Positions 26,783 through 35,840 of a stretch of DNA of 64,000 nt are shown one piece after another. Under the pieces are notes generated by a model. It was not told where the DNA came from and ran no database searches. It saw only the letters and a program-made list of their open reading frames with translations. Made by a program: the position numbers and the translations under genes. Each line of letters opens with the position of its first letter. Position 1 is the stretch's first letter. This stretch comes from Tabrizicola sp. TH137. GTDB lineage: Bacteria; Pseudomonadota; Alphaproteobacteria; Rhodobacterales; Rhodobacteraceae. The DNA lies in NCBI RefSeq assembly GCF_002855575.1, contig NZ_PKRQ01000006.1, positions 62,001 to 126,000 on the forward strand. Reading direction: 5' to 3'.

Positions 26783-27778
26783 ATGCTCCTGTCGCAGATC
26801 ACCCGCCCCGACGGCACCCTCGCCGTCGTGGTCCGCGCGGGCTCCGAAGCCGCGATCCTCCGCGGCACCGCCTCCACCTATGACCTCGCGCTTGAGGCCG
26901 CCACCACCCGCCGCCCCGTCGCCGCGATCATCGCCGAACGGGGGATGGGCGAGGCGGTTGACCTCCCCTCCCTTCTCGCCGAAGGCCGCGTCACCCTGCC
27001 CATCACCCATCCCGATCCGGGGCATATGCACCTCACCGGCACCGGCCTCACCCATCTGGGCAGCGCCTCGGCCCGCGATGCGATGCATGCCAAACTCGCA
27101 GGCTCCGAAACCCTCACCGACAGCATGAAGATGTTCCGCATGGGTCTCGAAGGCGGTCGTCCGCCCGCAGGCACCCCCGGCGTGCAGCCCGAATGGTTCT
27201 ACAAAGGCAACGGCACCACCGCCGTCGGTCCGGGCCAACCCCTGACCATGCCGTCCTTCGCCGAAGACGGCGGTGAGGAACCCGAACTCGCCGGGATCTA
27301 CATCATCGCCCCCGACGGCACCCCCTGCCGCCTCGGCTGGGCCTTGGCGAACGAGTTTTCCGACCACATCACCGAACGGGTCAACTACCTCTGGCTTGCC
27401 CATTCTAAGCTGCGCGAAGCCTCCTTCGGCCCCGAGATTCTGGTGGGCGACCTGCCCGCCGATGTTCAGGGCACCTCGCGCATCCGCCGCGATGGCGCGG
27501 TGATCTGGGAAAAACCCTTCCTGTCGGGCGAGGCAAACATGTCCCACACGATGGCGAACCTCGAACATCACCATTTCAAATACGATCTCTTCCGCCGCCC
27601 CGGCGATGTGCATGTGCACATGTTCGGCACGGCGACGCTCTCCTTTGCCGATGGCATTTCCACCCGCCCCGGCGATATCTTCGAAATCGAGGCGGCCCCC
27701 TTCGGCCTGCCCCTTCAGAACCCGCTCGCCAAGGCCCCCGCGCCGCAGGCGGCAACCGTTGCCGTTCACACCCTGTGA
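26783..27778 (+). CDS. gguC: AraD1/GguC family sugar-acid dehydratase
   Basis: A 331-residue protein of the GguC/AraD1 family, within the fumarylacetoacetase-like fold. Recognisable blocks are GLTHLGSASARDAMH, EPELAGIYIIAPDG, ANEFSDHITERVNYLWLAHSK and DVHVHMFGTATLSF. AraD1 acts on 2-keto-3-deoxy-L-arabonate in non-phosphorylating arabinose oxidation. Start 26783 is preferred because GTGAGG lies at ribosome-site distance, whereas an in-frame GTG at 26771 overlaps the GguB stop. The dehydratase gene begins 8 bp after its stop codon. Confidence 0.88.
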   Translation: MLLSQITRPDGTLAVVVRAGSEAAILRGTASTYDLALEAATTRRPVAAIIAERGMGEAVDLPSLLAEGRVTLPITHPDPGHMHLTGTGLTHLGSASARDAMHAKLAGSETLTDSMKMFRMGLEGGRPPAGTPGVQPEWFYKGNGTTAVGPGQPLTMPSFAEDGGEEPELAGIYIIAPDGTPCRLGWALANEFSDHITERVNYLWLAHSKLREASFGPEILVGDLPADVQGTSRIRRDGAVIWEKPFLSGEANMSHTMANLEHHHFKYDLFRRPGDVHVHMFGTATLSFADGISTRPGDIFEIEAAPFGLPLQNPLAKAPAPQAATVAVHTL

Positions 27779-27785
27779 GGAAGAC

Positions 27786-29528
27786 ATGACCTTCAAACCC
27801 GCGAAATGGCCCCGCAAACTGCGCTCGCAGGAATGGTTCGGCGGCTCCAGCCGGGACAATATCTATCACCGCGGCTGGATGAAGAATCAGGGCTTCCCCC
27901 ATGATCTCTTCGATGGCCGCCCGGTCATCGGCATCCTCAACACCTGGTCGGAACTGAACCCCTGCAACGCGCATCTCAACGCGCTGGCGGAAAAGGTGAA
28001 GAACGGCATCTACGAGGCAGGCGGTTTCCCGGTCGAGGTTCCCGTCTTCTCCGTCTCGGAATCCGCCTTCCGCCCCACTGCAATGATGTTCCGCAACATC
28101 GCCGCCATGTCGATCGAGGAACAGATGCGCGGCCAGCCGATGGATGGCTGCGTGCTGCTGGTGGGCTGCGACAAGACCACGCCCTCCCTTCTCATGGCCG
28201 CCGCCTCCACCGACCTGCCCTCCATCGTCGTCACCGGCGGGCCGATGCTGAACGGCTATTTCCGCGGCGAACGCGTCGGCTCCGGCACCCATCTGTGGAA
28301 ATTCTCCGAAGCCGTGAAGGCCGGCGAAATGTCCCCGGCTGAGTTTGCCGAGGCCGAGGCGTCGATGTCCCGCTCCGCAGGCTCCTGCAACACGATGGGC
28401 ACCGCCAGCACGATGGCCTCCATGGCCGAGGCACTGGGCATGGCCCTCTCCGGCAATGCCGCCATCCCGGCAGTGGACTCGCGCCGCCGCGTCATGGCGC
28501 AGATGTCGGGCCGCCGCATCGTGCAGATGGTGAAGGATGATCTGAAACCCTCCGACATCCTCACCCGTCAGGCGTTCGAAAACGCCATCCGCACCAATGC
28601 CGCCATCGGCGGTTCGACCAATGCCGTCATCCACCTTCTGGCCATCGCGGGCCGTGTCGGCATCGACCTGACGCTCGATGACTGGGACAAGCTCGGCCGC
28701 GACGTGCCCACCATCGTCAACCTGATGCCGTCAGGCAAATACCTGATGGAGGAATTCTTCTACGCAGGCGGCCTGCCCGTCGTCCTGAAACGTCTGGGCG
28801 AGGCGGGGCTTCTGAACAAGGACGCGCTTACCGTTTCCGGCCAGACCGCATGGGAACAGGTCAAGGACGTGGTCAACCACAACGAAGACGTGATCCTGCC
28901 GGTCGAAAAGGCCATCACCCAGTCGGGCGGCGTCGTCGTGGTGAAGGGCAATCTCGCCCCCGATGGCGCGGTGCTGAAACCCTCTGCCGCCACGCCCGCA
29001 CTGATGACCCATCGCGGCCGCGCCGTGGTCTTCGAGGATATCGACGACTACAAGGCCAAGATCAACGATCCCGATCTCGACATTGATGAGACCTGCGTCA
29101 TGGTGCTCAAGAATTGCGGCCCGCGCGGCTATCCCGGCATGGCCGAGGTGGGCAATATGGGCCTGCCGCCCAAGGTGCTGAAGAAGGGCATCACCGACAT
29201 GGTCCGCATCTCCGATGCCCGCATGTCCGGCACCGCCTATGGCACCGTCTGCCTGCACACCTCGCCCGAAGCCGCCGCAGGCGGCCCCCTGGCCGTCGTG
29301 CAGGATGGCGACATGATCGAGTTGGACGTTCCCAACCGCCGCCTTCACCTTGATATCAGCGACGAAGAACTCACCCGTCGCCTTGCCGCCTGGAAACCCC
29401 GCGTCACCCCGCCCGACTCGGGCTACGCCATGCTCCACCACAAGCATGTCATGGGCGCCGACAAGGGCGCCGATCTCGATTTCCTGCGCGGCTGCCGCGG
29501 CGCCCCGGTGGGCAAGGACTCGCACTGA
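27786..29528 (+). CDS. IlvD/Edd-family sugar-acid dehydratase (L-arabonate dehydratase type)
   Basis: A 580-residue dehydratase. The iron-sulfur cysteines are C60 (ELNPCNAH), C128 (VGCDKTTP) and C201 (GSCNTMGTAS), the pattern of [2Fe-2S] pentonate dehydratases. The length fits L-arabonate dehydratase better than the longer Edd. It would convert the aldonic acid to its 2-keto-3-deoxy acid, the substrate of the adjacent AraD1/GguC protein. Its stop overlaps the ATG of the sugar 1-dehydrogenase (TGATG), so this is one operon. D-galactonate or D-fuconate could be additional substrates. Confidence 0.9.
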   Translation: MTFKPAKWPRKLRSQEWFGGSSRDNIYHRGWMKNQGFPHDLFDGRPVIGILNTWSELNPCNAHLNALAEKVKNGIYEAGGFPVEVPVFSVSESAFRPTAMMFRNIAAMSIEEQMRGQPMDGCVLLVGCDKTTPSLLMAAASTDLPSIVVTGGPMLNGYFRGERVGSGTHLWKFSEAVKAGEMSPAEFAEAEASMSRSAGSCNTMGTASTMASMAEALGMALSGNAAIPAVDSRRRVMAQMSGRRIVQMVKDDLKPSDILTRQAFENAIRTNAAIGGSTNAVIHLLAIAGRVGIDLTLDDWDKLGRDVPTIVNLMPSGKYLMEEFFYAGGLPVVLKRLGEAGLLNKDALTVSGQTAWEQVKDVVNHNEDVILPVEKAITQSGGVVVVKGNLAPDGAVLKPSAATPALMTHRGRAVVFEDIDDYKAKINDPDLDIDETCVMVLKNCGPRGYPGMAEVGNMGLPPKVLKKGITDMVRISDARMSGTAYGTVCLHTSPEAAAGGPLAVVQDGDMIELDVPNRRLHLDISDEELTRRLAAWKPRVTPPDSGYAMLHHKHVMGADKGADLDFLRGCRGAPVGKDSH

Positions 29529-30448
29529 TGGCGAAGATGAAACTGGCGCTCGTGGGCATCGGCAAGATCGCCCGCGACCAGCACGTCCCCGCCCTCGCCG
29601 CCTCGCCCGATTGGGAATTGTCGGCCACGGTCAGCCGCTCCGGCACCGTGGACGGCATCCCCGCCTATACCGACTTCGCCACCCTGCTGGCCGAACGCCC
29701 CGATATCGGCACCATCTCCCTCTGCCTCCCACCCCAGCCCCGCTATCCTTACGCGGAACTGGCGCTCAAGGCAGGCCGCCATGTCATGCTGGAAAAACCC
29801 CCGGGGCAGACGCTGGCCGAAGTCCACGCCCTAGAACGCCTCGCCGCCGAACAGGGCGTCACCCTCTACGCCACATGGCATTCCCGCATGGCCGAGGCCG
29901 TCGCCCCCGCGAAAGCCTGGCTCACGGGCAAGACCGTCACCCGCGCCCATATCACCTGGCGCGAGGATGTGCGGAAATGGCATCCCGGTCAGGATTGGGT
30001 CTTTGAACCCGGCGGGATGGGCGTCTTCGATCCCGGCATCAACGCCCTCTCGATCCTGACGGAAATCCTGCCCGCCCCCGTGCATGTCACCCAGGCCGAA
30101 CTTGAATTCCCCGCCAACCGCGACACCCCCATCGCCGCCCGCATCGCCTTTTCCGGCAATGTCACCGCCGATTTCGACTGGCGTCAGGAAGGCCCGCAGA
30201 CCTGGGATATCGAGATCGACACCGATCACGGCCCCTGCGCCCTGCGCTTTGGCGGCAACCGCTTCGAGGTGGCCGGTCAGGAAGTCGCGGGCGAACAGAC
30301 GCTGATGGGCGAATACCCCCGCCTCTACGCCCGCATGGCCGACCTCGTCCGCAACGGAACCTCCGAGGTGGACCTCGCCCCCATGGTCCATGTCGCGGAT
30401 GCCCTGACCCTGGGCAAGCGCGTCGTCACCGACGCCTTCCACTTCTGA
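29528..30448 (+). CDS. Gfo/Idh/MocA-family L-arabinose/D-galactose 1-dehydrogenase
   Basis: A 306-residue NAD(P) enzyme. The N-terminal Rossmann motif is VGIGKIARDQHVPAL; EKPPGQTL, ATWHSRMA and WEPGG-like blocks (VFEPGGMGVFDPGINALSI) match the arabinose/galactose 1-dehydrogenases of Azospirillum (AraA) and Pseudomonas. It makes the sugar lactone, the first step of the oxidative pathway. A lactonase and the terminal ketoglutarate-semialdehyde dehydrogenase are not in this operon. The gene ends just before a convergent RND transporter gene. Confidence 0.88.
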   Translation: MAKMKLALVGIGKIARDQHVPALAASPDWELSATVSRSGTVDGIPAYTDFATLLAERPDIGTISLCLPPQPRYPYAELALKAGRHVMLEKPPGQTLAEVHALERLAAEQGVTLYATWHSRMAEAVAPAKAWLTGKTVTRAHITWREDVRKWHPGQDWVFEPGGMGVFDPGINALSILTEILPAPVHVTQAELEFPANRDTPIAARIAFSGNVTADFDWRQEGPQTWDIEIDTDHGPCALRFGGNRFEVAGQEVAGEQTLMGEYPRLYARMADLVRNGTSEVDLAPMVHVADALTLGKRVVTDAFHF

Positions 30449-30453
30449 TCGGG

Positions 30454-30470
30454 GGGGGGCAGCGCCCCCC
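30454..30470. terminator. Bidirectional hairpin between sugar and RND genes
   Basis: GGGGGGC (30454-30460) and GCCCCCC (30464-30470) enclose a 3-nt loop. The stem abuts the RND stop codon at 30471 and lies 6 bp after the sugar-dehydrogenase stop. It probably terminates both convergent transcripts. Confidence 0.65.
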
Positions 30471-33400
30471 TCAGGTCCGCAACACCCGATAGATCGCCGG
30501 GATCACCAGCACCGTCAGGGCCGTGGACGTCAGCAGCCCGAACAGCAGCGAAATCGCCAGCCCCTGAAAGATCGGGTCCGCCAGGATCACCACCGCCCCG
30601 ATCATCGCCGCGATGGCCGTCAGAAGGATCGGCTTGAACCGGATCGCCCCCGCCTCCACCAGCACATCCACCGTCACCGGCCCCGTCGTGGAATGCCGGA
30701 TGAAATCCACCAGCAGGATGGAATTGCGCACGATGATCCCCGCCAGCGCGATGAAGCCGATCATCGACGTGGCCGAAAACGGCGCTGCAAACAGCCAATG
30801 CCCGAAGATGATGCCCAGAAAGGTCAGCGGGATCGGCGTCAGGATCACCAAAGGCAGCTTGAACGACCCGAACTGCGCCACCACAAGGATATAGATACCC
30901 AGAAGCGCCACGCCAAAGGCAGCCCCCATGTCGCGGAAGGTGACGAAGGTCACTTCCCATTCCCCGTCCCACAGCAGCGTCACCTTGCTCTCATCCTCCG
31001 GCTGGCCATTCAGCCGGATTTCGGGCTTTGTCCCCGGGGCCCAGTCCTGCGCCTCGATGGCCTCGGCCACCGCCAGCATCCCGTAAAGCGGTGCCTCGAA
31101 GTCCCCGGCCAGCTCGGCCGTCACCATCTCGGCCTCGCGCCCGTTATGGCGGAACACCGGATAGGATGACTGCTCCTCCGCAACCCGGATCACGTCGCCC
31201 AGTTCCACCACCCCCCGCGCGCCGGGCAACACATTGGCCGGGATCGGCGTCGTCAGGAACCGCTCGTCCAGCACCCGGTCGCCCTTGTCGCGCCCGACGA
31301 TCAGCGGGATCGGATGCCGCCCCTCACCGCGATGCGAATAGCCCACCACCTGCGACCCGTTCAGCAGGGCAAGAGTGTCAAAGACATCCGCCTCCTGCAC
31401 CCCGAAAAACTCCAGATCGTCGCTGGAAATCTCCGCCCGCAGCCGCCGCGCCTGCACCCCGAAACTGTCATCCACATCCACCACGAAAGGCACGCTCTCG
31501 AACGCCGCCCGGATCTGCGCCGCCGCCGCCCGCCGCGTTCCGGCATCCGGCCCATAGACCTCGGCCAGCAGGGTTGCGATGACAGGCGGCCCCGGCGGGG
31601 GTTCCACCGTCTTCAGGACCGTCCCCTCCGGCACTGCCACCGCCTTCAACCGCTCGCGGATATCCAGCGCGATGTCATGGCTGGTCCGGTCCCGCTCCGC
31701 CTTGGGCAGAAGGTTGATCGCCACCTCGCCCAGGTGCGGCTCCTGCCGCAGATAGCTGTGCCGCACCAACCCGTTGAAATTGAACGGCGCCGCCGTCCCC
31801 GCATGGGTCTGGACTGACGTCACCTCCTCCATCCCCATCACGATGGCCGCCACATCCTGCGCCACGCGATCCGTCGCCTCGACCGACGCGCCTTCGGGCA
31901 GGTCGATCATCACCGACAGTTCCGACTTGTTGTCGAAGGGCAGCAGCTTCACCGTCACATCCCGCGTGTAAAGCGCGGCCAGCGACCCGAAGGACAGGAC
32001 GGCGGTGATCAGCAGGAACCCAAGGCTCCGCCCCTTCGTCGCCAGCACGGGCCGCGCCACGGCACCATAGCCGCGCTCCAGCAGCCCGCCCGAATGCCCC
32101 CCATGCCCGCCTGCGCCATGGGCCGACATGTCGGCCTTCCCCGCGATCTTCACCATCAGCCAGGGCGTGATGATCACCGCGACAAAAAAGGAAAAGATCA
32201 TCGCCGCCGATGCATTGGCCGGGATGGGCGACATGTAGGGACCCATCAGCCCGCTCACGAAGAGCATGGGCAACAGCGCCGCCACCACCGTCAGCGTGGC
32301 CACGATGGTCGGATTGCCCACCTCCGCCACCGCATCTATCGCCGCCGCCATACGGTTGCGCCCGTCCTTCATCCCCCAATGCCGCGCGATATTCTCGATA
32401 ACCACGATGGCATCATCGACCAGAATGCCGATGGAAAAGATCAGCGCAAACAGGCTCACCCGGTTCAGCGTATAGCCCATGATCCAGGCCGCAAAGAGCG
32501 TCAGCAGGATCGTCACCGGAATGACGATGGCCACCACGATGGCCTCGCGCCAGCCGATCGCCAGCCAGACCAGCGCGATGATCGACACCGTCGCCAGCCC
32601 CAGATGGAACAAGAGCTCATTGGCCTTCTCATTCGCCGTCTCGCCATAGTCGCGCGTCACGGTCAGGGTCATGCCTTCGGGGATCAGCCTGCCTTCCAGC
32701 CCTTCCACCCGATGCAGCACCTCTTCCGCCACCACCACCGCATTGGCCCCGGCGCGCTTCGCCACGGCCAGCGTCACGGCGGGCGACCGGGTCACCGCCC
32801 CATCCGCGCCCTTCACCAGATGGCTCACGATATGGTCCGACGTATCGGGAACGAAACGCACCTCCGCCACATCGGCCACATAGACCGGCCGCCCATCCCG
32901 CGCCGTCAGCAGCAGGTTCGCCACCTCCGCCGGGGCCGTCATCGTCTGCCCCGCCACAAGGTCGATCTGCCCGCCCTGATCGCGGATTTTCCCGGTGTTC
33001 AGCGTCCGGTTCGCCTGGGCCACCTTCCCCGCCAATTGCTGCAAGGTGATGCCATAGAGCGCCAGCCGCTCCGGGTCCGGCGCGATGCGGATCGCCTCCT
33101 GCGCCTCGCCCACGATATAGGTCAGCCCCACATCCTCGGTCTTCGCCACCTCGGATTGCAGCGCCCGCACCACCCGCGTCAGGTCATTCGCCGAAACGCC
33201 CTCCCCCGACAGGGTCAGCGTCAGGATCGCCACATCGTCGATCCCCCGTCCGATCACCAGCGGTTCGGGTATCCCCACCGGGATACGGTCCATATTGGCG
33301 CGCAGCTTGTCATGCACCCGCAGGATCGCATCCTCGGCCTTGGTCCCCACCTCGAACCGCGCCGTCACCAGCGCGGCATCGTCCCGCGTCTGGGAATAGA

Positions 33401-33662
33401 CATGCTCCACATCGTTGATCCCCTTCACGAGGATCTCCAGGGGTTCCGTCACCAGCTTCACGCCGTCCTCGGCGCGCAGCCCCTGCGCCTGCACATGGAT
33501 ATCCACCAGCGGCACGGAAATCTGCGGCTCTTCCTCGCGCGGCAAGGACACCAGCGCCACCAGCCCCGCCGCCAGCGCGGCCAGGATGAAAAGCGGCGTC
33601 AGGGCCGAGGCGATGAATCCCTTCGTCAGCCGCCCGGCAATCCCCAGATTTGCGTCACTCAT
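30471..33662 (-). CDS. RND-family efflux permease with His-rich loop
   Basis: A 1063-residue inner-membrane antiporter of the AcrB/hydrophobe-amphiphile class. It has an N-terminal TM segment followed by EEEPQISVPLVDIHV, two large periplasmic regions and a central TM bundle containing SIGILVDDAIVVIENIARH with the proton-relay aspartates. Between TM6 and TM7, near residues 508-522, is a Gly/His segment (AHGAGGHGGHSGG) unlike the usual linker. The adaptor gene overlaps its start by 8 bp. No outer-membrane channel gene is adjacent. The start at 33662 avoids an Arg/Trp-rich extension. The substrate is unknown. Confidence 0.9.
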   Translation of the reverse strand: MSDANLGIAGRLTKGFIASALTPLFILAALAAGLVALVSLPREEEPQISVPLVDIHVQAQGLRAEDGVKLVTEPLEILVKGINDVEHVYSQTRDDAALVTARFEVGTKAEDAILRVHDKLRANMDRIPVGIPEPLVIGRGIDDVAILTLTLSGEGVSANDLTRVVRALQSEVAKTEDVGLTYIVGEAQEAIRIAPDPERLALYGITLQQLAGKVAQANRTLNTGKIRDQGGQIDLVAGQTMTAPAEVANLLLTARDGRPVYVADVAEVRFVPDTSDHIVSHLVKGADGAVTRSPAVTLAVAKRAGANAVVVAEEVLHRVEGLEGRLIPEGMTLTVTRDYGETANEKANELLFHLGLATVSIIALVWLAIGWREAIVVAIVIPVTILLTLFAAWIMGYTLNRVSLFALIFSIGILVDDAIVVIENIARHWGMKDGRNRMAAAIDAVAEVGNPTIVATLTVVAALLPMLFVSGLMGPYMSPIPANASAAMIFSFFVAVIITPWLMVKIAGKADMSAHGAGGHGGHSGGLLERGYGAVARPVLATKGRSLGFLLITAVLSFGSLAALYTRDVTVKLLPFDNKSELSVMIDLPEGASVEATDRVAQDVAAIVMGMEEVTSVQTHAGTAAPFNFNGLVRHSYLRQEPHLGEVAINLLPKAERDRTSHDIALDIRERLKAVAVPEGTVLKTVEPPPGPPVIATLLAEVYGPDAGTRRAAAAQIRAAFESVPFVVDVDDSFGVQARRLRAEISSDDLEFFGVQEADVFDTLALLNGSQVVGYSHRGEGRHPIPLIVGRDKGDRVLDERFLTTPIPANVLPGARGVVELGDVIRVAEEQSSYPVFRHNGREAEMVTAELAGDFEAPLYGMLAVAEAIEAQDWAPGTKPEIRLNGQPEDESKVTLLWDGEWEVTFVTFRDMGAAFGVALLGIYILVVAQFGSFKLPLVILTPIPLTFLGIIFGHWLFAAPFSATSMIGFIALAGIIVRNSILLVDFIRHSTTGPVTVDVLVEAGAIRFKPILLTAIAAMIGAVVILADPIFQGLAISLLFGLLTSTALTVLVIPAIYRVLRT

Positions 33663-34644
33663 GGCCCACCTCGCCCGCCTCCGGCGCCACGGCCAGCACC
33701 GCATCCCCGGCCCGCAGCCCGGTCAGCACCTCCACCATCGCCGCGTCATCCAGCATCACCCGCGCACCCGGCACCACGACCCGCAGCCCCGCGCCCTCGA
33801 TGCCCACGAAATCCAGCCCCCCCCGCGTCACCAGCGCCGCCTCCGGCACCAGCAGCGCCGCCCGCTCGTCCACCGGCAAGCGCACCAGCACCCGCGCATC
33901 GACGAAGCGGTCGGTGAGCCCCTCCACCTCCACATCCGCGACCACCCGCCCGTTCTCGATCAGCGGATAGACCCGCGCCAGCCGCCCGGTCACCATGCCC
34001 TCCGGCCCCTCGATCTCGATCGCATCGCCCTCGGTCAGGTCGGCCGCGTGCCGCTCCGGCACGGCCAGCCGCAGGAAGATGCCGCCGCCCCCGATCTGCG
34101 CCACCGCCTCGCCCGGCATCACCACCGCGCCCTGCGCCACCGGCACATCCAGCACCCGGCCCGCCACCGGGGCCAGCACCGCCCCCTCCGCCGCCTGCTG
34201 CGCCACCACCTGCGCCTGCGCCTCCAGCGCCGCGATCTGCCCCGTCACCACATCCACCTGCGTCCGCAGCGCATCCAGCCGCTGCGCCGTCGTCACCCCC
34301 TGCGCCAGCAATTCCTCGCCCCGCGCCAGTTCCGCCCGCGCATTGGCAAGCTGCGCCGCCAGCGCCCCCTTCTGCGCCTCCAGCGCCGAAAGCTGGAAGC
34401 CCAGCTTTTCATCCACGATCTCGGCCAGCACATCGCCCTGTGCCACCACATCCCCCTCGGCCACGGAAAGCGACACCAGCGTCCCCCCCAGCCGCGCCCG
34501 CGCCGGGATGCGATCGCGCGCCTCCACCCGGCCATAGACGGCCTTCCATTCGGTGATCGGCACCGGTTCAAGGATCACGGTCTCGGCCATCGCAGCCGAA
34601 CCAAGGGCGATGGCAAGCACGAACAGGGCGGAAATCAGGCGCAT
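33655..34644 (-). CDS. RND periplasmic adaptor (HlyD/AcrA family)
   Basis: A 329-residue membrane fusion protein. Residues 1-20 form a signal peptide (RLISALFVLAIALGSAAMA). Then come a barrel-sandwich hybrid half (GGTLVSLSVAEGDVVAQGDVLAEI), a coiled-coil hairpin of about 80 residues, the second half (APVAGRVLDVPVAQGAVVMPGE) and a beta-barrel. GGAGG 5 nt before 34644 fixes the start; longer readings cross the promoter. It is the first gene of the efflux operon, divergent from the LacI gene. Confidence 0.9.
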   Translation of the reverse strand: MRLISALFVLAIALGSAAMAETVILEPVPITEWKAVYGRVEARDRIPARARLGGTLVSLSVAEGDVVAQGDVLAEIVDEKLGFQLSALEAQKGALAAQLANARAELARGEELLAQGVTTAQRLDALRTQVDVVTGQIAALEAQAQVVAQQAAEGAVLAPVAGRVLDVPVAQGAVVMPGEAVAQIGGGGIFLRLAVPERHAADLTEGDAIEIEGPEGMVTGRLARVYPLIENGRVVADVEVEGLTDRFVDARVLVRLPVDERAALLVPEAALVTRGGLDFVGIEGAGLRVVVPGARVMLDDAAMVEVLTGLRAGDAVLAVAPEAGEVGHE

Positions 34645-34694
34645 GGGGGCCTCCATAGCTTCGCTGCCCCGGAGATAGACTGCCTGACTTAAAT

Positions 34695-34710
34695 ATTCAA
34701 GACTATGAAT
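34695..34710. promoter_or_regulatory. ATTC-N8-GAAT operator before the efflux operon
   Basis: ATTC (34695-34698) and GAAT (34707-34710) flank exactly 8 bp within the AT-rich patch 34687-34722. This matches the dyad I know for ArsR-family SqrR/BigR repressors that sense reactive sulfur. It is 51 bp upstream of the adaptor start. LacI-type regulation by the neighbouring gene is an alternative. Confidence 0.45.
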
Positions 34711-34795
34711 GTATATATCTGTCTTCCACCCGGAAAGCCAAAGCTTGCCCTTTGCCCGCACTCCACTAGACAGGGATGAAACGGGATCACCGCCG

Positions 34796-35785
34796 ATGAC
34801 CAAGATCAGGGATATCGCCAAACGCGCCGGGGCCTCCATCGCCACGGTCTCCCGCGTGGTGAACGGATCGGGCTATGTCAGCGCCGGAATGCGCGCCCGG
34901 ATCGAGGCTGCGGTTGCCGAACTCGGCTATACCCCCAATGCCGGCGCGCGCATGATGCGCTCCGGCTCCAGCCGGATGGTCGGCGTCCTGCTGCCCGCGC
35001 TCGACGTGCATTTCTTCGGCATCCTTGCCCATGTGGTGGAACAGGCGCTCTTCCGGCAGGGCTATCACGCGATGATCTGCTCCACCGCCGAAAGCCCGGA
35101 ACATGAGGCCGCCTATGTCGCGGCCCTCCTCTCGCAACAGGTGGATGGCGTCATCCTCGCCTCCGTCACCGCCGACAGCGCGGCGGTGGATCGCCTACGC
35201 GCCGCCGATATCCCCATCGTCGCGGTGGACCGCGCCCTTCCCGGCCTTCCCGCCGTCACCGCCGACCACCATGCCGGCGGGCGGCTCATGGCCCGCCACC
35301 TGCTGACCCTCGGCCACCGCCGCATCGCCGTCACCGGCGCCCCCGGCCATTCCGCCCCGGTGCAGGAACGCATTGCCGGCATCACCGCCGAACTGGCCGA
35401 AGCCGGCCTCACCCCCCTCGCCATCCGCCTGGCCGCCGATCACGGCTTCGACGCCTGCCGCGCGCTGGCCGCCGCCCTCCTTGCCGAACAGGCCCCAACC
35501 GCCCTCATCGGCACCTCCGACATGGCCGCCATCGGCGCGCTGCATGCCGCCGCCGAACGCGGCCTCTCGATCCCCCGCGATCTCTCCATCATCGGCTTCG
35601 ATGACCTGCCCGCGGCCCGCTATACCCTGCCGCCGCTCACCACCGTCGCCCAGCCCATCCGCAGCATCGGCGAGGCCGCCGTCCTCCGCCTCGTGGCGCG
35701 CATGCGCGGCCAGCCCCTGCCGCCGCCGCCCGACCTGCCCCTTGTGCTGATGGAACGCGGCACCACCGCCCCACCGGCACCATAG
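34796..35785 (+). CDS. LacI-family transcriptional regulator
   Basis: A 329-residue repressor-type protein. The N-terminal helix-turn-helix is KIRDIAKRAGASIATVSRVVNG (residues 3-24) with hinge PNAGARMMRSGSS. A periplasmic-binding-like effector domain follows and ends with the family blocks SIIGFDDLPAARYTLPPLTTV. Divergent orientation suggests it may regulate the RND operon, but LacI proteins usually respond to sugars and control metabolic genes. It may instead act on a distant target. Start 34796 puts the helix-turn-helix at the N-terminus; an earlier in-frame codon adds an unrelated tail. Confidence 0.9.
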   Translation: MTKIRDIAKRAGASIATVSRVVNGSGYVSAGMRARIEAAVAELGYTPNAGARMMRSGSSRMVGVLLPALDVHFFGILAHVVEQALFRQGYHAMICSTAESPEHEAAYVAALLSQQVDGVILASVTADSAAVDRLRAADIPIVAVDRALPGLPAVTADHHAGGRLMARHLLTLGHRRIAVTGAPGHSAPVQERIAGITAELAEAGLTPLAIRLAADHGFDACRALAAALLAEQAPTALIGTSDMAAIGALHAAAERGLSIPRDLSIIGFDDLPAARYTLPPLTTVAQPIRSIGEAAVLRLVARMRGQPLPPPPDLPLVLMERGTTAPPAP

Positions 35786-35790
35786 GACAA

Positions 35791-35816
35791 GGGGCGGTGA
35801 CCTGCGTCACCGCCCC
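35791..35816. terminator. Bidirectional hairpin between LacI and CarD genes
   Basis: GGGGCGGTGAC (35791-35801) and GTCACCGCCCC (35806-35816) form a perfect 11-bp stem with a CTGC loop. It lies between two convergent genes and can end both transcripts. Confidence 0.75.
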
Positions 35817-35840
35817 TCCGGAAATCCTCTCGATGGCGTG

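Noticed and set aside
32094-33917. A 607-codon plus-strand frame opposite the RND permease
   Set aside because: Antisense to a full-length RND protein, with low-complexity His/Arg/Pro content and no domain.
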